A stretch of DNA of 64,000 bases, taken from assembly GCF_031157275.1 (NCBI RefSeq), contig NZ_JAVIFW010000003.1, positions 460,813-524,812 of the forward strand, written 5' to 3'. This document shows positions 9,069 through 17,223 of this stretch, piece after piece. The position numbers were made by a program, and so were the translations under genes. The notes beneath the pieces are model-generated. The model searched no databases, had not been told where the DNA came from, and worked only from the letters and a program-made list of their open reading frames with translations. The DNA comes from Streptomyces sp. LHD-70. Its GTDB lineage: Bacteria; Actinomycetota; Actinomycetes; Streptomycetales; Streptomycetaceae. Every line of letters begins with the position of its first letter. Position 1 is the first letter of the stretch.

Positions 9069-9178
9069 GGCGGTGGCTCCCGTACGACTAGAGGTAGGAC
9101 GTAGGATGTCCCATGTCGGGTCACCATAGACCGGCGTGCACGTGGCAGGTCAAGAGGTGAAGACAGGGGAAACGGAAG
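9069..9178. promoter_or_regulatory. Divergent nanA/nanR control region
   Basis: 110 bp. Two directly repeated GTAGGA hexamers (9094-9099 and 9101-9106, 7-bp period), followed by TGTCC, resemble the repeated-hexamer operators of FadR-type NanR regulators in layout but not in sequence. On the minus strand a possible -35 TTGACC lies at 9153-9148 with TATGGT about 19 nt further. Boxes are inferred by eye. Confidence 0.5.
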
Positions 9179-9865
9179 ATGGCGCGCGAGAATCTCAGCG
9201 AGACGGCACAGGCACGGATCAGGCAGCTGATCCTCGACCGGAAGCTCGGCCCCGGCGATCCGCTGCCCACCGAGTCCGAGCTGTCCGCGCTGCTCGACAT
9301 GAGCCGCAACTCCGTACGCGAGGCGCTCAAGGCGCTGCAGGCCGTGCGCGTCATCGAGATCCGGCACGGCTTCGGCACGTACGTGGGCTCGCTCTCGCTC
9401 GACCCGCTGGTGGACGGGATCGCCTTCCGCGCCGCGGTCCGGCACCGGCGCGGCGAGCCGAGCCTGTACGAACTCATGGAGCTGCGCGAGGCGTTGGAGT
9501 CCGGCGTGATCGCCACGGTCGCCGCGACCGTGCCCGCCGACGACCTCGGCATACTGGACGATCTCGTACGGCGGATGGAGGCCGAGGCTTCGCGCGGTGC
9601 CGTCGACGCCGCGACCGACCGGGCCTTCCACCTGGCCCTCTACCGCTCGCTCGGCAACCACCTCCTGAGCGAGGTGCTCGACGCGTTCTGGGCCGCGATG
9701 CGGCAGGTCCGCGACGATCTCGCCGACGACCACCAGGACCCGCACCGCACCTGCGCCCAGCACGCCGAGATCGTCGCGGCGCTGCGGGCCGGGGACGGGA
9801 CGTGGGCGGCGGAGGCGATGCGGCGCCACTTCGACGGAATCAGGAAGCGGCTGCCGACGGTGTGA
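9179..9865 (+). CDS. FadR/GntR family regulator, probable repressor of the nan operon
   Basis: 228 residues, ATG 9179 after GGGGAAACGGAAG. The N-terminus (residues 5-70) is a GntR winged helix: LILDRKLGPGDPLPTESELSALLDMSRNSVREALKALQ, seen here as PGDPLPTESELS plus SRNSVREALKAL and HGFGTYV. The C-terminal FCD domain has LMELREALESGV and the metal-type histidines (AFHLAL, CAQHAEIVAAL, MRRHFDGI). Divergent transcription from nanA-K-E-T suggests a local NanR-like regulator responding to a sialic acid intermediate. Confidence 0.88.
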   Translation: MARENLSETAQARIRQLILDRKLGPGDPLPTESELSALLDMSRNSVREALKALQAVRVIEIRHGFGTYVGSLSLDPLVDGIAFRAAVRHRRGEPSLYELMELREALESGVIATVAATVPADDLGILDDLVRRMEAEASRGAVDAATDRAFHLALYRSLGNHLLSEVLDAFWAAMRQVRDDLADDHQDPHRTCAQHAEIVAALRAGDGTWAAEAMRRHFDGIRKRLPTV

Positions 9866-9907
9866 GGGGCCTGGGCTGAGGGCCTGGGCTGGGGGCCTTG
9901 GCTGACG
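9866..9907. repeat. GGCCTGGGCTGA short tandem repeat
   Basis: Three imperfect copies of GGCCTGGGCTGAG-type units directly after the stop codon of the FadR-type regulator gene. Origin by slippage is likely; no function is evident. Confidence 0.7.
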
Positions 9908-9977
9908 GTGCGGCAGACATCGGAGCGATGACTCGGTCGTCGGGCAACTCCTCGGAAGCGATGGCCGGTTGACCCCG

Positions 9978-10006
9978 TTGACATCCGATGTATTCGTCCC
10001 TACGTT
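9978..10006 (+). promoter_or_regulatory. Promoter of the GH29 gene
   Basis: Consensus -35 TTGACA (9978-9983), 17-nt spacer, -10 TACGTT (10001-10006), 63 nt before the fucosidase ATG. The spacer begins with ACATCCGATGT, a small palindrome that shares GACATCC with the minus strand of the nan control region. Confidence 0.65.
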
Positions 10007-10069
10007 CCCCAGCGATCCGCCGCACACGGAAGCGTTCCGCCGCCCGCAGACGCATACAGGAGCCGCCCC

Positions 10070-11908
10070 ATGCGCACACCCCGCAGCCGCACCAGGCGAA
10101 GAGTCATCGCACTGACCCTGCTCCTCACCGCCGCGCTCGCCGCCTCGGCACTGCCCGCCGCCGGCGCGGCACCGGCTCCGAGCCGGTCGGCGCCGGGGCC
10201 CGGCACGGACCACGCCACCGACGACCCGTTCACCGCCGACCGCACCAGCTGGTTCCGGCAGGACCGCTTCGGCATGTTCATCCACTTCGGCGCCTACTCC
10301 AACCTGGAGGGCGAGTACACCCGGCCCGACGGCACGGTCTGCCGCAACGCCGAGTGGATCCAGCGGGAGTGCGGGATCCCGAAGGACGCGTACGAGAAGC
10401 AGGCCGCGGCATTCGACCCGGCGGACTTCGACGCGCGGGCCGTGGTGGCCGCGGCCAAGGACGCGGGGATGAAGTACATCGTCATCACGTCCAAGCACCA
10501 CGACGGCTACGCGATGTGGCCGACGCGGGTCAACTCCTGGAATCTGCGCGACCATTCGGCCTTCGACCAGCGCCGCGACATCCTCGCCGAGCTGAAGGAG
10601 GCAGCCGACGACGCGGGCATCAAGCTCGGCTTCTACTACTCGATCTGGGACTGGCACGACCCGGACTTCCCCGACCCGGCGACCTTCCCGAAGTACGAGA
10701 AACGCATGTACGCCCAACTGAAGGAGCTGGTCGACCGGTACGACCCGGCGCTGCTCTGGTTCGACGGCGAGTGGGACACCGACCGGCCGCACAACCCGTG
10801 GACCGCGAAGGACGGCGAGCGCCTGGAGTCGTATCTGCGTGATCTCGACCCGGAGTTGATCATCAACAACCGGGTCGGCAAACGGCGTGTCGTGGACGGT
10901 GACTACGGCACGCCCGAGCAGGAGATCCCCGACGGGCCGGTCGACGGCCAGCTCTGGGAGTCCTGCATGACGCTCAACGACCACTGGGGCTACGCCCGTT
11001 ACGACGAGAACTGGAAGTCCTCCACCACGCTCGTCCGCAACCTCCTGGCCACCACATCGCGCAGCGGCAACTACCTCCTGAACGTCGGCCCCGACGCCCG
11101 CGGCCGCATCCCGGAGCCGTCCCTGAACCGCCTTGCGGAGATGGGGAGTTGGCTGCGTACGGACGGGCAGGGCGAGGCCGTGTACGGGGCGCGGTACGCG
11201 GGGCTCGTCGAGGAACCCGCGTGGGGAGCGGTGAGCCGCAAGGGCGACAAGTTGTACGCGGCGGTCACCCAGTGGCCCGAGCCGGGCGGCGCGCTGCAGC
11301 TCACGGCGCGTACGCCGTTCGAGGTGGAGTCGGCGCGCGTGCTCGGCTCCGACCAGAAGGTCGCGGTCGGGAAGACCGCCGACGGATACGCGCTCACGCC
11401 GTCCGGCGCGGCCACCAACCCCACCGCCACCGTGGTGGAACTGGCCGTCGACCCGGGCCCCACCGCCCCCGAGGGCCGCGGCAAGGGCCTCAGGCAGGAG
11501 GTCTTCGACAACCCGGAGCTCACCGGGAAGCCGAAGGTCACGCGCGTGGACGCGGACGTCAACCACGCCTGGAAGTACGCCGGTTCACCCCACCCGGGCA
11601 TCCCGTCGGACGGCTTCGGCATCCGCTGGACCGGCACGCTCGAACCGCGCCGCACCGAGACGTACACCCTCACCACCGTCTCCGACGACCGGGCCCGCGT
11701 GTGGATCGACGGGGAACTGGTCATCGACGCCTGGGACCCGCACGGCCCCCGCGTCGACAAGGCCCAGGTCGCCCTGGAGGCCGGCACCCGGCACTCGGTC
11801 AGGATCGACTACGCGGAGCAGAGCGGCGAGGCCCACATGAAGCTGCTCTCGTCCAGCCCGGGGCAGGAGCAACAGGTCGTGCCGCAGGCGCAGTTGTACG
11901 CGAAGTGA
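10070..11908 (+). CDS. Secreted GH29 alpha-L-fucosidase with C-terminal PA14 domain
   Basis: 612 residues. Signal peptide residues 1-33 (twin-arginine-like RSRTRRRVIALTLLLTAALAAS). GH29 core about 50-380: DRFGMFIHFGAYS, KYIVITSKHHDGYAMW, and PALLWFDGEWD, where the WFDG Asp is the usual catalytic nucleophile. A second beta domain follows, and residues 460-605 form a PA14 module (GFGIRWTGTLEPRRTETYTL, DDRARVWIDGELVID). It should release fucose from extracellular glycans; PA14 may bind carbohydrate. Adjacent to sialic acid catabolism. The alternative is an inactive or other exo-GH29. Confidence 0.9.
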   Translation: MRTPRSRTRRRVIALTLLLTAALAASALPAAGAAPAPSRSAPGPGTDHATDDPFTADRTSWFRQDRFGMFIHFGAYSNLEGEYTRPDGTVCRNAEWIQRECGIPKDAYEKQAAAFDPADFDARAVVAAAKDAGMKYIVITSKHHDGYAMWPTRVNSWNLRDHSAFDQRRDILAELKEAADDAGIKLGFYYSIWDWHDPDFPDPATFPKYEKRMYAQLKELVDRYDPALLWFDGEWDTDRPHNPWTAKDGERLESYLRDLDPELIINNRVGKRRVVDGDYGTPEQEIPDGPVDGQLWESCMTLNDHWGYARYDENWKSSTTLVRNLLATTSRSGNYLLNVGPDARGRIPEPSLNRLAEMGSWLRTDGQGEAVYGARYAGLVEEPAWGAVSRKGDKLYAAVTQWPEPGGALQLTARTPFEVESARVLGSDQKVAVGKTADGYALTPSGAATNPTATVVELAVDPGPTAPEGRGKGLRQEVFDNPELTGKPKVTRVDADVNHAWKYAGSPHPGIPSDGFGIRWTGTLEPRRTETYTLTTVSDDRARVWIDGELVIDAWDPHGPRVDKAQVALEAGTRHSVRIDYAEQSGEAHMKLLSSSPGQEQQVVPQAQLYAK

Positions 11909-11909
11909 C

Positions 11910-11951
11910 ACCTGTGGCCGCCGCACCGGTGCGGGTGCGGCGGCCACAGGT
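11910..11951. terminator. Bidirectional hairpin terminator
   Basis: Perfect 18-bp stem (ACCTGTGGCCGCCGCACC and its complement) with a 6-nt loop, between the convergent fucosidase and amylase genes. No T-run, as is common in Streptomyces. Confidence 0.85.
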
Positions 11952-11968
11952 CGCGGGCGTCGGGCCGG

Positions 11969-13420
11969 TCAGCCGGTGGCGGGGTGGAACGCCACCGCCG
12001 ACTTCGCGGGCAGCTCGACCTTCGCCTTGCCACCGGAGACGGTCACCTCGCGGGCGGTGTCCCCGCTCAGCACGTCGCGGTAGGTGCCGTCGGGCACCTG
12101 CGTGCTGAACTCGGCGGTCACCGCGCCGCCGGTGTTGTTCACGGCGACGAAGCCCTTGTCGCCGCGGCCGAAGCCGATGACGTTGCCCTGCGGCGACTGG
12201 AAGTCGGTGACATCGGCGTCGCCGACGGCCGCGCGCCAGCCCACCATGCCGGTGATCCGCGGGTCGCGGTCCAGGCAGTACCAGGCGCCGTTGCCGCAGT
12301 CCGTGTCCGTGACGAAACCGTCGCCGTTCGCGGGCGGCGAGGCGTCCTTGTTCTCGTACGTGAAGCCCGCGTAGACCGCCGGGTCGGCGTGCTTCCAGCC
12401 CAGCTGGAAGACATTGGCGAGCACCGCCGTGTCACCGTCCTTGTAGGACAGATGGCGGCCCTCGCGCTCGGTGTCGTGGTTGGTCACGAACGACACCGAC
12501 TTGTCGGCGGGCAGCTGCCCGTTCCCGAAGTCCCTCAGGGAGGCGATGTCGCCCTGGAACGCGGACTTGAGCCGGTCGGCGGCGGAGAAGTCGAGTACCT
12601 TGCCGCTGCCGTAGTACTCGTCGGGCGGGGGCGTCGGCCCGGGGAACACCTCGTGGAAGACATACGGGCGCGAGCCGTCCGAGGTCTTGTCCAGCTTGCC
12701 GACGATCGCCTCCAGGTCGGCCGCCGGCATGTGCTTCGACGCGTCGATGCGGAAGCCCGAAACGCCCAGCGCTATCTGCGAGTTGAGATATCCGGCGATC
12801 TTCGAGCGGACCGCCTCACTGCCCGTCTTCAGGTCGGGCAGGCCGAGCAGCTCGCAGTTCTGCACCTCCCACTTGTCGCTCCAGTTGCTGATGGTGCGGT
12901 TGCAGACATCGACGTTGTAGTCGCCGCGCTGGTACATCGCGGGCTGGTACTTGTCGTTGACCTGGGTGCCGCCGTAGCCGGTGCCGGTCAGGGCCGCGGT
13001 GTGGTTGACGACGGCGTCCGTGTAGACCTTCACCCCGGCGTCGTTGCACGCCTTCGTCATCGCGGCGAAGGCTTCCTTGTCGCCGAAGCGGCTGTTCAGC
13101 TCGTAGTTGACCGGCTGGTACACGTCCCACCAGTTGCCGTCCGGCTGGGCGATCGACTCGGCGGGCGGCGCCACCCACACGGCGGCGTAGCCGGAGGGGC
13201 CGAGGACGTCGGTGCACTCGGCGCCCACCGACTTCCAGTTCCACGACCACAGGTTGGCGATCACGTCCTTGCCCGCTGCGGCCTTGGGTGCCTTCGGCTT
13301 GGCCTTCGACTCGGCGGCGGGGGCGGGGCTCGCGTTCGCGGGCTGCAGTACGGCGGCGCCCAGGAGGGCGGCCGAGCCCGCCGCGGCGGCGGCGACCAGG
13401 GACCTGCTGAGCTTGCTCAT
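11969..13420 (-). CDS. Secreted alpha-amylase (GH13)
   Basis: 483 residues from ATG 13420 (AAGGA 7 nt upstream). A signal peptide (MSKLSRSLVAAAAAGSAALLGAAV) ends near NASPA. GH13 regions: DAVVNHTA (region I), GFRIDASKHM with the nucleophile Asp (II), VFHEVF with the acid/base Glu (III) and FVTNHDTER with the transition-state Asp (IV). Length matches single-domain actinomycete amylases without a starch-binding domain. It hydrolyses extracellular starch. Control by the palindrome at 13542-13573 is predicted. Confidence 0.93.
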   Translation of the reverse strand: MSKLSRSLVAAAAAGSAALLGAAVLQPANASPAPAAESKAKPKAPKAAAGKDVIANLWSWNWKSVGAECTDVLGPSGYAAVWVAPPAESIAQPDGNWWDVYQPVNYELNSRFGDKEAFAAMTKACNDAGVKVYTDAVVNHTAALTGTGYGGTQVNDKYQPAMYQRGDYNVDVCNRTISNWSDKWEVQNCELLGLPDLKTGSEAVRSKIAGYLNSQIALGVSGFRIDASKHMPAADLEAIVGKLDKTSDGSRPYVFHEVFPGPTPPPDEYYGSGKVLDFSAADRLKSAFQGDIASLRDFGNGQLPADKSVSFVTNHDTEREGRHLSYKDGDTAVLANVFQLGWKHADPAVYAGFTYENKDASPPANGDGFVTDTDCGNGAWYCLDRDPRITGMVGWRAAVGDADVTDFQSPQGNVIGFGRGDKGFVAVNNTGGAVTAEFSTQVPDGTYRDVLSGDTAREVTVSGGKAKVELPAKSAVAFHPATG

Positions 13421-13541
13421 GGGGATCCTTCTCTGTGGGGGCGAAGGGAGGCAGGCCTGCGGAACATCGATCGTGCGGGATGAGCCATGCAACCCTCCTC
13501 GGCGGGAGAGCCGACGCGCCACGGCCCCATCGGTGTCTGGC

Positions 13542-13573
13542 GAATCCTTCTGCAAGATCTTGCAAAAGGATTC
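13542..13573. promoter_or_regulatory. 32-bp operator palindrome of the amylase gene
   Basis: Nested dyad: outer arms GAATCCTT/AAGGATTC and inner TGCAAGATCTTGCA, all sharing one centre at 13557.5; 15 of 16 base pairs match. It lies at about +8 to +39 from the predicted start, which fits a LacI-type (MalR/Reg1-like) repressor site. A related GCAAGCTTGC core lies at 13695-13704. Confidence 0.8.
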
Positions 13574-13587
13574 ATCGTGCGGCGCTG

Positions 13588-13617
13588 AAGTTAGTCCCGG
13601 CTTGAAGGAGAGGTCAA
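13588..13617 (-). promoter_or_regulatory. Promoter of the amylase gene
   Basis: On the minus strand, -35 TTGACC (13617-13612), 18-nt spacer, -10 TAACTT (13593-13588). This gives a ~160-nt leader and puts the 32-bp palindrome just downstream of the start point. Confidence 0.65.
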
Positions 13618-13693
13618 CCCTTCGCGCAGGATGGGGCGGTGGAGTGGCGAGGCGGTAGCGGGCATTCAGGGCGAACGGTGCGTCACGACCCTG

Positions 13694-13705
13694 TGCAAGC
13701 TTGCG
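13694..13705. promoter_or_regulatory. Second amylase-type operator half
   Basis: TGCAAGCTTGCG, with a perfect 10-bp GCAAGCTTGC core, followed by TAAGGGATTGCAG. It matches the centre of the main amylase palindrome and lies about 140 bp away, a spacing compatible with looping by a LacI-type tetramer. Confidence 0.5.
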
Positions 13706-13726
13706 TAAGGGATTGCAGTGCTCTGG

Positions 13727-14932
13727 TCAGCCCGACGCCGCGTCCTGGGGCTGCTGTCGAATCCGGGCGGCGAATTCCGAAACGTGACGGGAGCTCAGGA
13801 ATCGGTAGAGGCGTACGAGATAGGTGATTTCGCGCGGCATGGTGGACTCCGAGCCATGCACTTCCGGAAGCAGCCCGGAATGCACCTCCTCGTGGCGGCG
13901 CGGCTCACCGGCCAAGGCGTCTCGCCGGGCCGCCTCGATCCAGCAGGCCGTGGCCAACAGCCTTTCGCGTTCCCTGAGTTCGCTCTCCTGGATATGCCGC
14001 GCGGCCTCCCGCAGCAGTTCCTCGGAGGCCCAGCCGTCGCGCAGGAAAATGATGCTGTCGCGAATGTCGATGACCCGCTGGTGCAGCAACTCCCAGGAAT
14101 TGCGGAACGTCAGCAGATCGGAGAGCCGTGACTGCGGAGTGACGACGAGGAGTTCCGGAGTGGCCTGCCGCAGGAGTCGCCACAGCCGGAAGAGCCGCTG
14201 CCGACGGTAATAGAACAGCGACGCCTTCCGCAGTGGGTCGATCGCCGCCAGCGAGCAGCCGAGCGCGACCAGGACGAACCGCGCGAACGAGCACCAGAAC
14301 CCGGCGAGCGCGAGCGCGGGCGAGGCGTCCGGATCGAACCAGCGCAGGCCGCGGATCACCAGGTACGGAACCTCGGCGCTGGTGCCGAGCGCGAGCAGCA
14401 GCATGCTGGCGCGCAGCGTCGGGCTCAGCATGCGCAGCCCGTACCGCCAGAAAACGGCCGCCGCCCCGACCGCGGTGACCAGGCCGTATCCGACCCAGAC
14501 GAGCGCGTACGCCACCCACCAGCCGTGCGCCTGCTCGCCGTACCGGTCCTGTTCGTCGGCCAGGACGAAGAACGCGAAGGCGGCGCCCGCCGTGACGAGG
14601 GCGCAGCCGAGGGGGGCGCGGCGCAGCCAGGCCGGTGTGGGCCGGTCCACGGCGCGCAGGGTGAGGGCGAACCACCACACCACCGCGAAGTCGGTGAGCG
14701 CGATCAGCGTGACGGCCAGCTCACCGGCCTTCGGCACGCCCGTGACCTCGTCGACCCAGGCGCCCATCTGGGCCTGGATCAGGAGGGAACCGGCGGCGAG
14801 CACCAGAAGCACCGCCCAGACCGGCCGTTGACCGGAGCGGCGCAGTGCGGGAATGCGCAGCACGAGGACGGTCCACACGACGGCGAGGACCACCCCGCGC
14901 ATCGTCTCGACCCATGCGGGCACGTCATGCAC
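13727..14932 (-). CDS. DUF6545 (MAB_1171c-like) membrane protein
   Basis: 401 residues; GTG 14932 with GGGAG 7 nt upstream, overlapping the metallopeptidase stop by a few bases. The N-terminal ~230 residues hold about seven hydrophobic helices (AGSLLIQAQMGAWV, DFAVVWWFALTL, GWWVAYALVWVGYG). The cytoplasmic C-terminal half is helical, with LFYYRRQRLFRLWRLLRQATPEL and HQRVIDIRDSIIFLRDG, the family signature. Function is unknown. This membrane protein regularly accompanies ImmA/IrrE-type peptidases in actinomycetes. Confidence 0.82.
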   Translation of the reverse strand: MHDVPAWVETMRGVVLAVVWTVLVLRIPALRRSGQRPVWAVLLVLAAGSLLIQAQMGAWVDEVTGVPKAGELAVTLIALTDFAVVWWFALTLRAVDRPTPAWLRRAPLGCALVTAGAAFAFFVLADEQDRYGEQAHGWWVAYALVWVGYGLVTAVGAAAVFWRYGLRMLSPTLRASMLLLALGTSAEVPYLVIRGLRWFDPDASPALALAGFWCSFARFVLVALGCSLAAIDPLRKASLFYYRRQRLFRLWRLLRQATPELLVVTPQSRLSDLLTFRNSWELLHQRVIDIRDSIIFLRDGWASEELLREAARHIQESELRERERLLATACWIEAARRDALAGEPRRHEEVHSGLLPEVHGSESTMPREITYLVRLYRFLSSRHVSEFAARIRQQPQDAASG

Positions 14933-15446
14933 GGGTGGCTCCCAGGAGTTCGGCCGCGCGCTGCTCGACCGCGCTCACGTCACGGGGACGCAGCCGGCCG
15001 GCCCGCTTCAGGGCGAGCGAGGCGAAGGTCTCGGCGAGCTCCTCCTCGGGGGGGCTGTGGGCGAGCAGCGGCGCGGGCGCGGCGGGCCGGTCGGCGGCGC
15101 GCAGGGCGATGGCCGGGCGGTCGCCGTCGGCCGGCGGCACGACCCGCCGTACCGCAGGGTGCCGTTCGCGGGCGACGAGGAGATGGCAGATCTCATGGAG
15201 CACGATGTGGTCCCGGTGATATCCGGTGGCGGACGAGCGATACAGGATGCGGTCGCCGCGCCCGTCGTCGATCCACATGCCGAAAGGAAATTCCGGAAGG
15301 TCGACGGAATGCAGGGTCAGCGGTCGGCCGCCGATGCGTGCCAGTTCCTGGCAGAGCACATCGACATTCCATGGCCGTGGAAACTCGGGCAGGCACGCGA
15401 GAAGGCCCTTCGCGGCGAGCCGCATATGCCGGTGAGTTATGGCCAA
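14925..15446 (-). CDS. ImmA/IrrE-type zinc metallopeptidase
   Basis: About 173 residues from TTG 15446, which has GGAAGGG just upstream; ATG 15425 is the alternative start. The zinc motif is HEICHLLVARE (HExxH), preceded by YRSSATGYHRDHIVL, with a third ligand likely in the EEELAETFASLAL helix. ImmA/IrrE peptidases cleave repressor-type partners. No XRE regulator gene is adjacent, so the substrate is not obvious; the translationally coupled DUF6545 membrane protein is the likely functional partner. Confidence 0.8.
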   Translation of the reverse strand: MAITHRHMRLAAKGLLACLPEFPRPWNVDVLCQELARIGGRPLTLHSVDLPEFPFGMWIDDGRGDRILYRSSATGYHRDHIVLHEICHLLVARERHPAVRRVVPPADGDRPAIALRAADRPAAPAPLLAHSPPEEELAETFASLALKRAGRLRPRDVSAVEQRAAELLGATRA

Positions 15447-15658
15447 GGACCCTTCCCTGCGTGTCCGCAGGAGCCTTTGCCTGCGTGTACGGACGCCGGC
15501 GGCTCGTCGCTCTGACGATTCGCGTGCATGGCGAGCGAAAACGCACCCGGCGGGCCCCATGTAACCGGTTCGGCGAAGTGCGAACCAGCAGAAATCAAGA
15601 CAGGTACTGCGCGGGATGTGGCAGAAGAACGCCGACCGGGCGGCTGGTACGCCGGTGA

Positions 15659-16981
15659 TCAGGCGCGCAGGGTGAGGGGCGGCGGGGTGCCGTTGAGGTA
15701 GTGGTCGCCGATGGCGCGCAGCCGGTGGCCGGGGGAGTCGAGCGCGGTCAGCATCCGCGCGTTGCGCCAGAACCGGTCGAGTCCGGTGGCCCGCCCGGTC
15801 GAGTCGGCGGCGGCGGTGAGTTCGAGGATGCGGGCGGTGATGCGGAGCGTCGACTGCGCGGTGACGGCTTCGGCGGCCGCGACCAGGACCGCGATCTCGG
15901 CGCGCTCGTCGATGCCGAGCGCGGGCCCGGCGAGCAACCCGCGCGCGAGCGCCTCCGAGGCCCGCTCCACCACGGCGGCGGCGGTGTGCGCGGAGGTCGC
16001 CAACTCCCCGTAGGAGAGCAGCAGATACGGGTCCTCGGGCAGCGGGTCCGGGTACGCCGCGGGTTCCGTGGGCTCCGATGTCCCGCCCCAGCCCGGCGCG
16101 CCCAGGCCGGAGAAGCGGGCCGTGACCGGTGAACTCCCCTGCGGGTGAGCCCGGTTGACGTCACGCGCCTCGGCGAGGGCGCCCTCGGCGTTGCCCAGGC
16201 CGACCTGCGCGAGCATCAGCCGCAGCGCGAGCGGGGCCAGCGTGGTGAACGGCGAGATGGCGTGCTCGTCACGCGGCACGGACCCGAGTACCTGCGCCGC
16301 CGTCACCGGTACGTGCGCGAAGGTCACCGTTCCCGCGCCGGTGAGCCGCTGGCCGAGCCGGTCGTCCCGGGGGAGCGGGGTGACGCCCGGGTGCGCGGGG
16401 TCGACCAGGGCGACGAGGGTCCCGCCCGAGTCCGCGTGCGGGGCCGCGAGCACATACCGGTCGGCCACTACGCTCGCGGCCGCCAACTCCCGCCGTCCGT
16501 CCAGGAGATGGCCTGCGGGGGTGGGCGTCAGCGTGAGGCGCTCGGCCGACGACCGGGACGCGGCGGCCTCCGTGGCGCCGCCCCACAGCCACTGCTCCGC
16601 CACGGCACGCTCCTCGATCCGGGCCGCGCTGCGGGCCCCCGCGAACAAGCGGGGCGACCAGGCCAGGACGTAGTGCCTGCCGAGGAGTTCGCCGATTGAG
16701 CTGTCGGCGGCGGCGATCTGCCGTACGACGGTACACGCGGTCAGCCAGTCGCAGCCCCGGCCGTCCGGGCCCGGCGGTGCGAGGAAGGCGAGCAGCCCGC
16801 TCTCGCGCAGCCGGGCCACCTCGTCGAACGGCGGCTTCCCGGCCCGGTCCCGTACGGCTGCGTCCACCGCGAGGTCGTCGGCCACTTCGGCGGCGACCCG
16901 TAGCCAGGTGCTCCGGTCCGTGGGGGAGTCCACGCCGGCGGAGCCCAGGTACGGAGAGGAGCCGCTGGACGCATCGGACAC
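15659..16981 (-). CDS. Acyl-CoA dehydrogenase-fold flavin monooxygenase (DszC/SfnB-like)
   Basis: 440 residues, GTG 16981 with GGAGG 6 nt upstream. The fold shows an N-terminal helical part (PPFDEVARLRESGLLAFLAPP), a middle beta part (LWGGATE, RYVLAAPH, VTFAHVPVTAAQVLG) and a C-terminal helical bundle ending RFWRNARMLTALDSPGHRLRAIGDHYLNG, where RNARMLTxHDP is typical of DszC/SfnB sulfur monooxygenases. It lacks the acyl-CoA dehydrogenase catalytic Glu region. A role in organosulfur oxidation is inferred from the TSUP and Rrf2 neighbours. Confidence 0.75.
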   Translation of the reverse strand: MSDASSGSSPYLGSAGVDSPTDRSTWLRVAAEVADDLAVDAAVRDRAGKPPFDEVARLRESGLLAFLAPPGPDGRGCDWLTACTVVRQIAAADSSIGELLGRHYVLAWSPRLFAGARSAARIEERAVAEQWLWGGATEAAASRSSAERLTLTPTPAGHLLDGRRELAAASVVADRYVLAAPHADSGGTLVALVDPAHPGVTPLPRDDRLGQRLTGAGTVTFAHVPVTAAQVLGSVPRDEHAISPFTTLAPLALRLMLAQVGLGNAEGALAEARDVNRAHPQGSSPVTARFSGLGAPGWGGTSEPTEPAAYPDPLPEDPYLLLSYGELATSAHTAAAVVERASEALARGLLAGPALGIDERAEIAVLVAAAEAVTAQSTLRITARILELTAAADSTGRATGLDRFWRNARMLTALDSPGHRLRAIGDHYLNGTPPPLTLRA

Positions 16982-17046
16982 GGTGGACCTCCGTGGTGCG
17001 GGGTGTGGGGGGTTCGCGGGGTGGTGCGGGCGGGGAGACGGCCCTA

Positions 17047-17219
17047 GGTCCTGTCTTCAATCTCCCGTCGTCGCCCGAAGGGCGGCCCCGCGGCGTCAGG
17101 TGCGTGCTCTCGGCGCGCCGGGCAGGCGCCCTCGTACTGGACGTACTTGGGTGCTTGCCCGGTGCGGCGAGAGTGCGTGCATGGCGTCGCGGGGCAGACG
17201 GGAGATTGAAGACAGGGCC
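17047..17219. mobile_element. 173-bp MITE with TA target duplication
   Basis: Terminal inverted repeats of 23 bp (17047-17069, GGTCCTGTCTTCAATCTCCC..., and 17197-17219), one mismatch, with TA on both outer sides (17045-17046 and 17220-17221). TA duplication points to mobilisation by an IS630/mariner-type transposase. No coding capacity. The right end touches the stop codon of the TSUP gene. The same arms recur across Streptomyces genomes. Confidence 0.85.
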
Positions 17220-17223
17220 TAGG

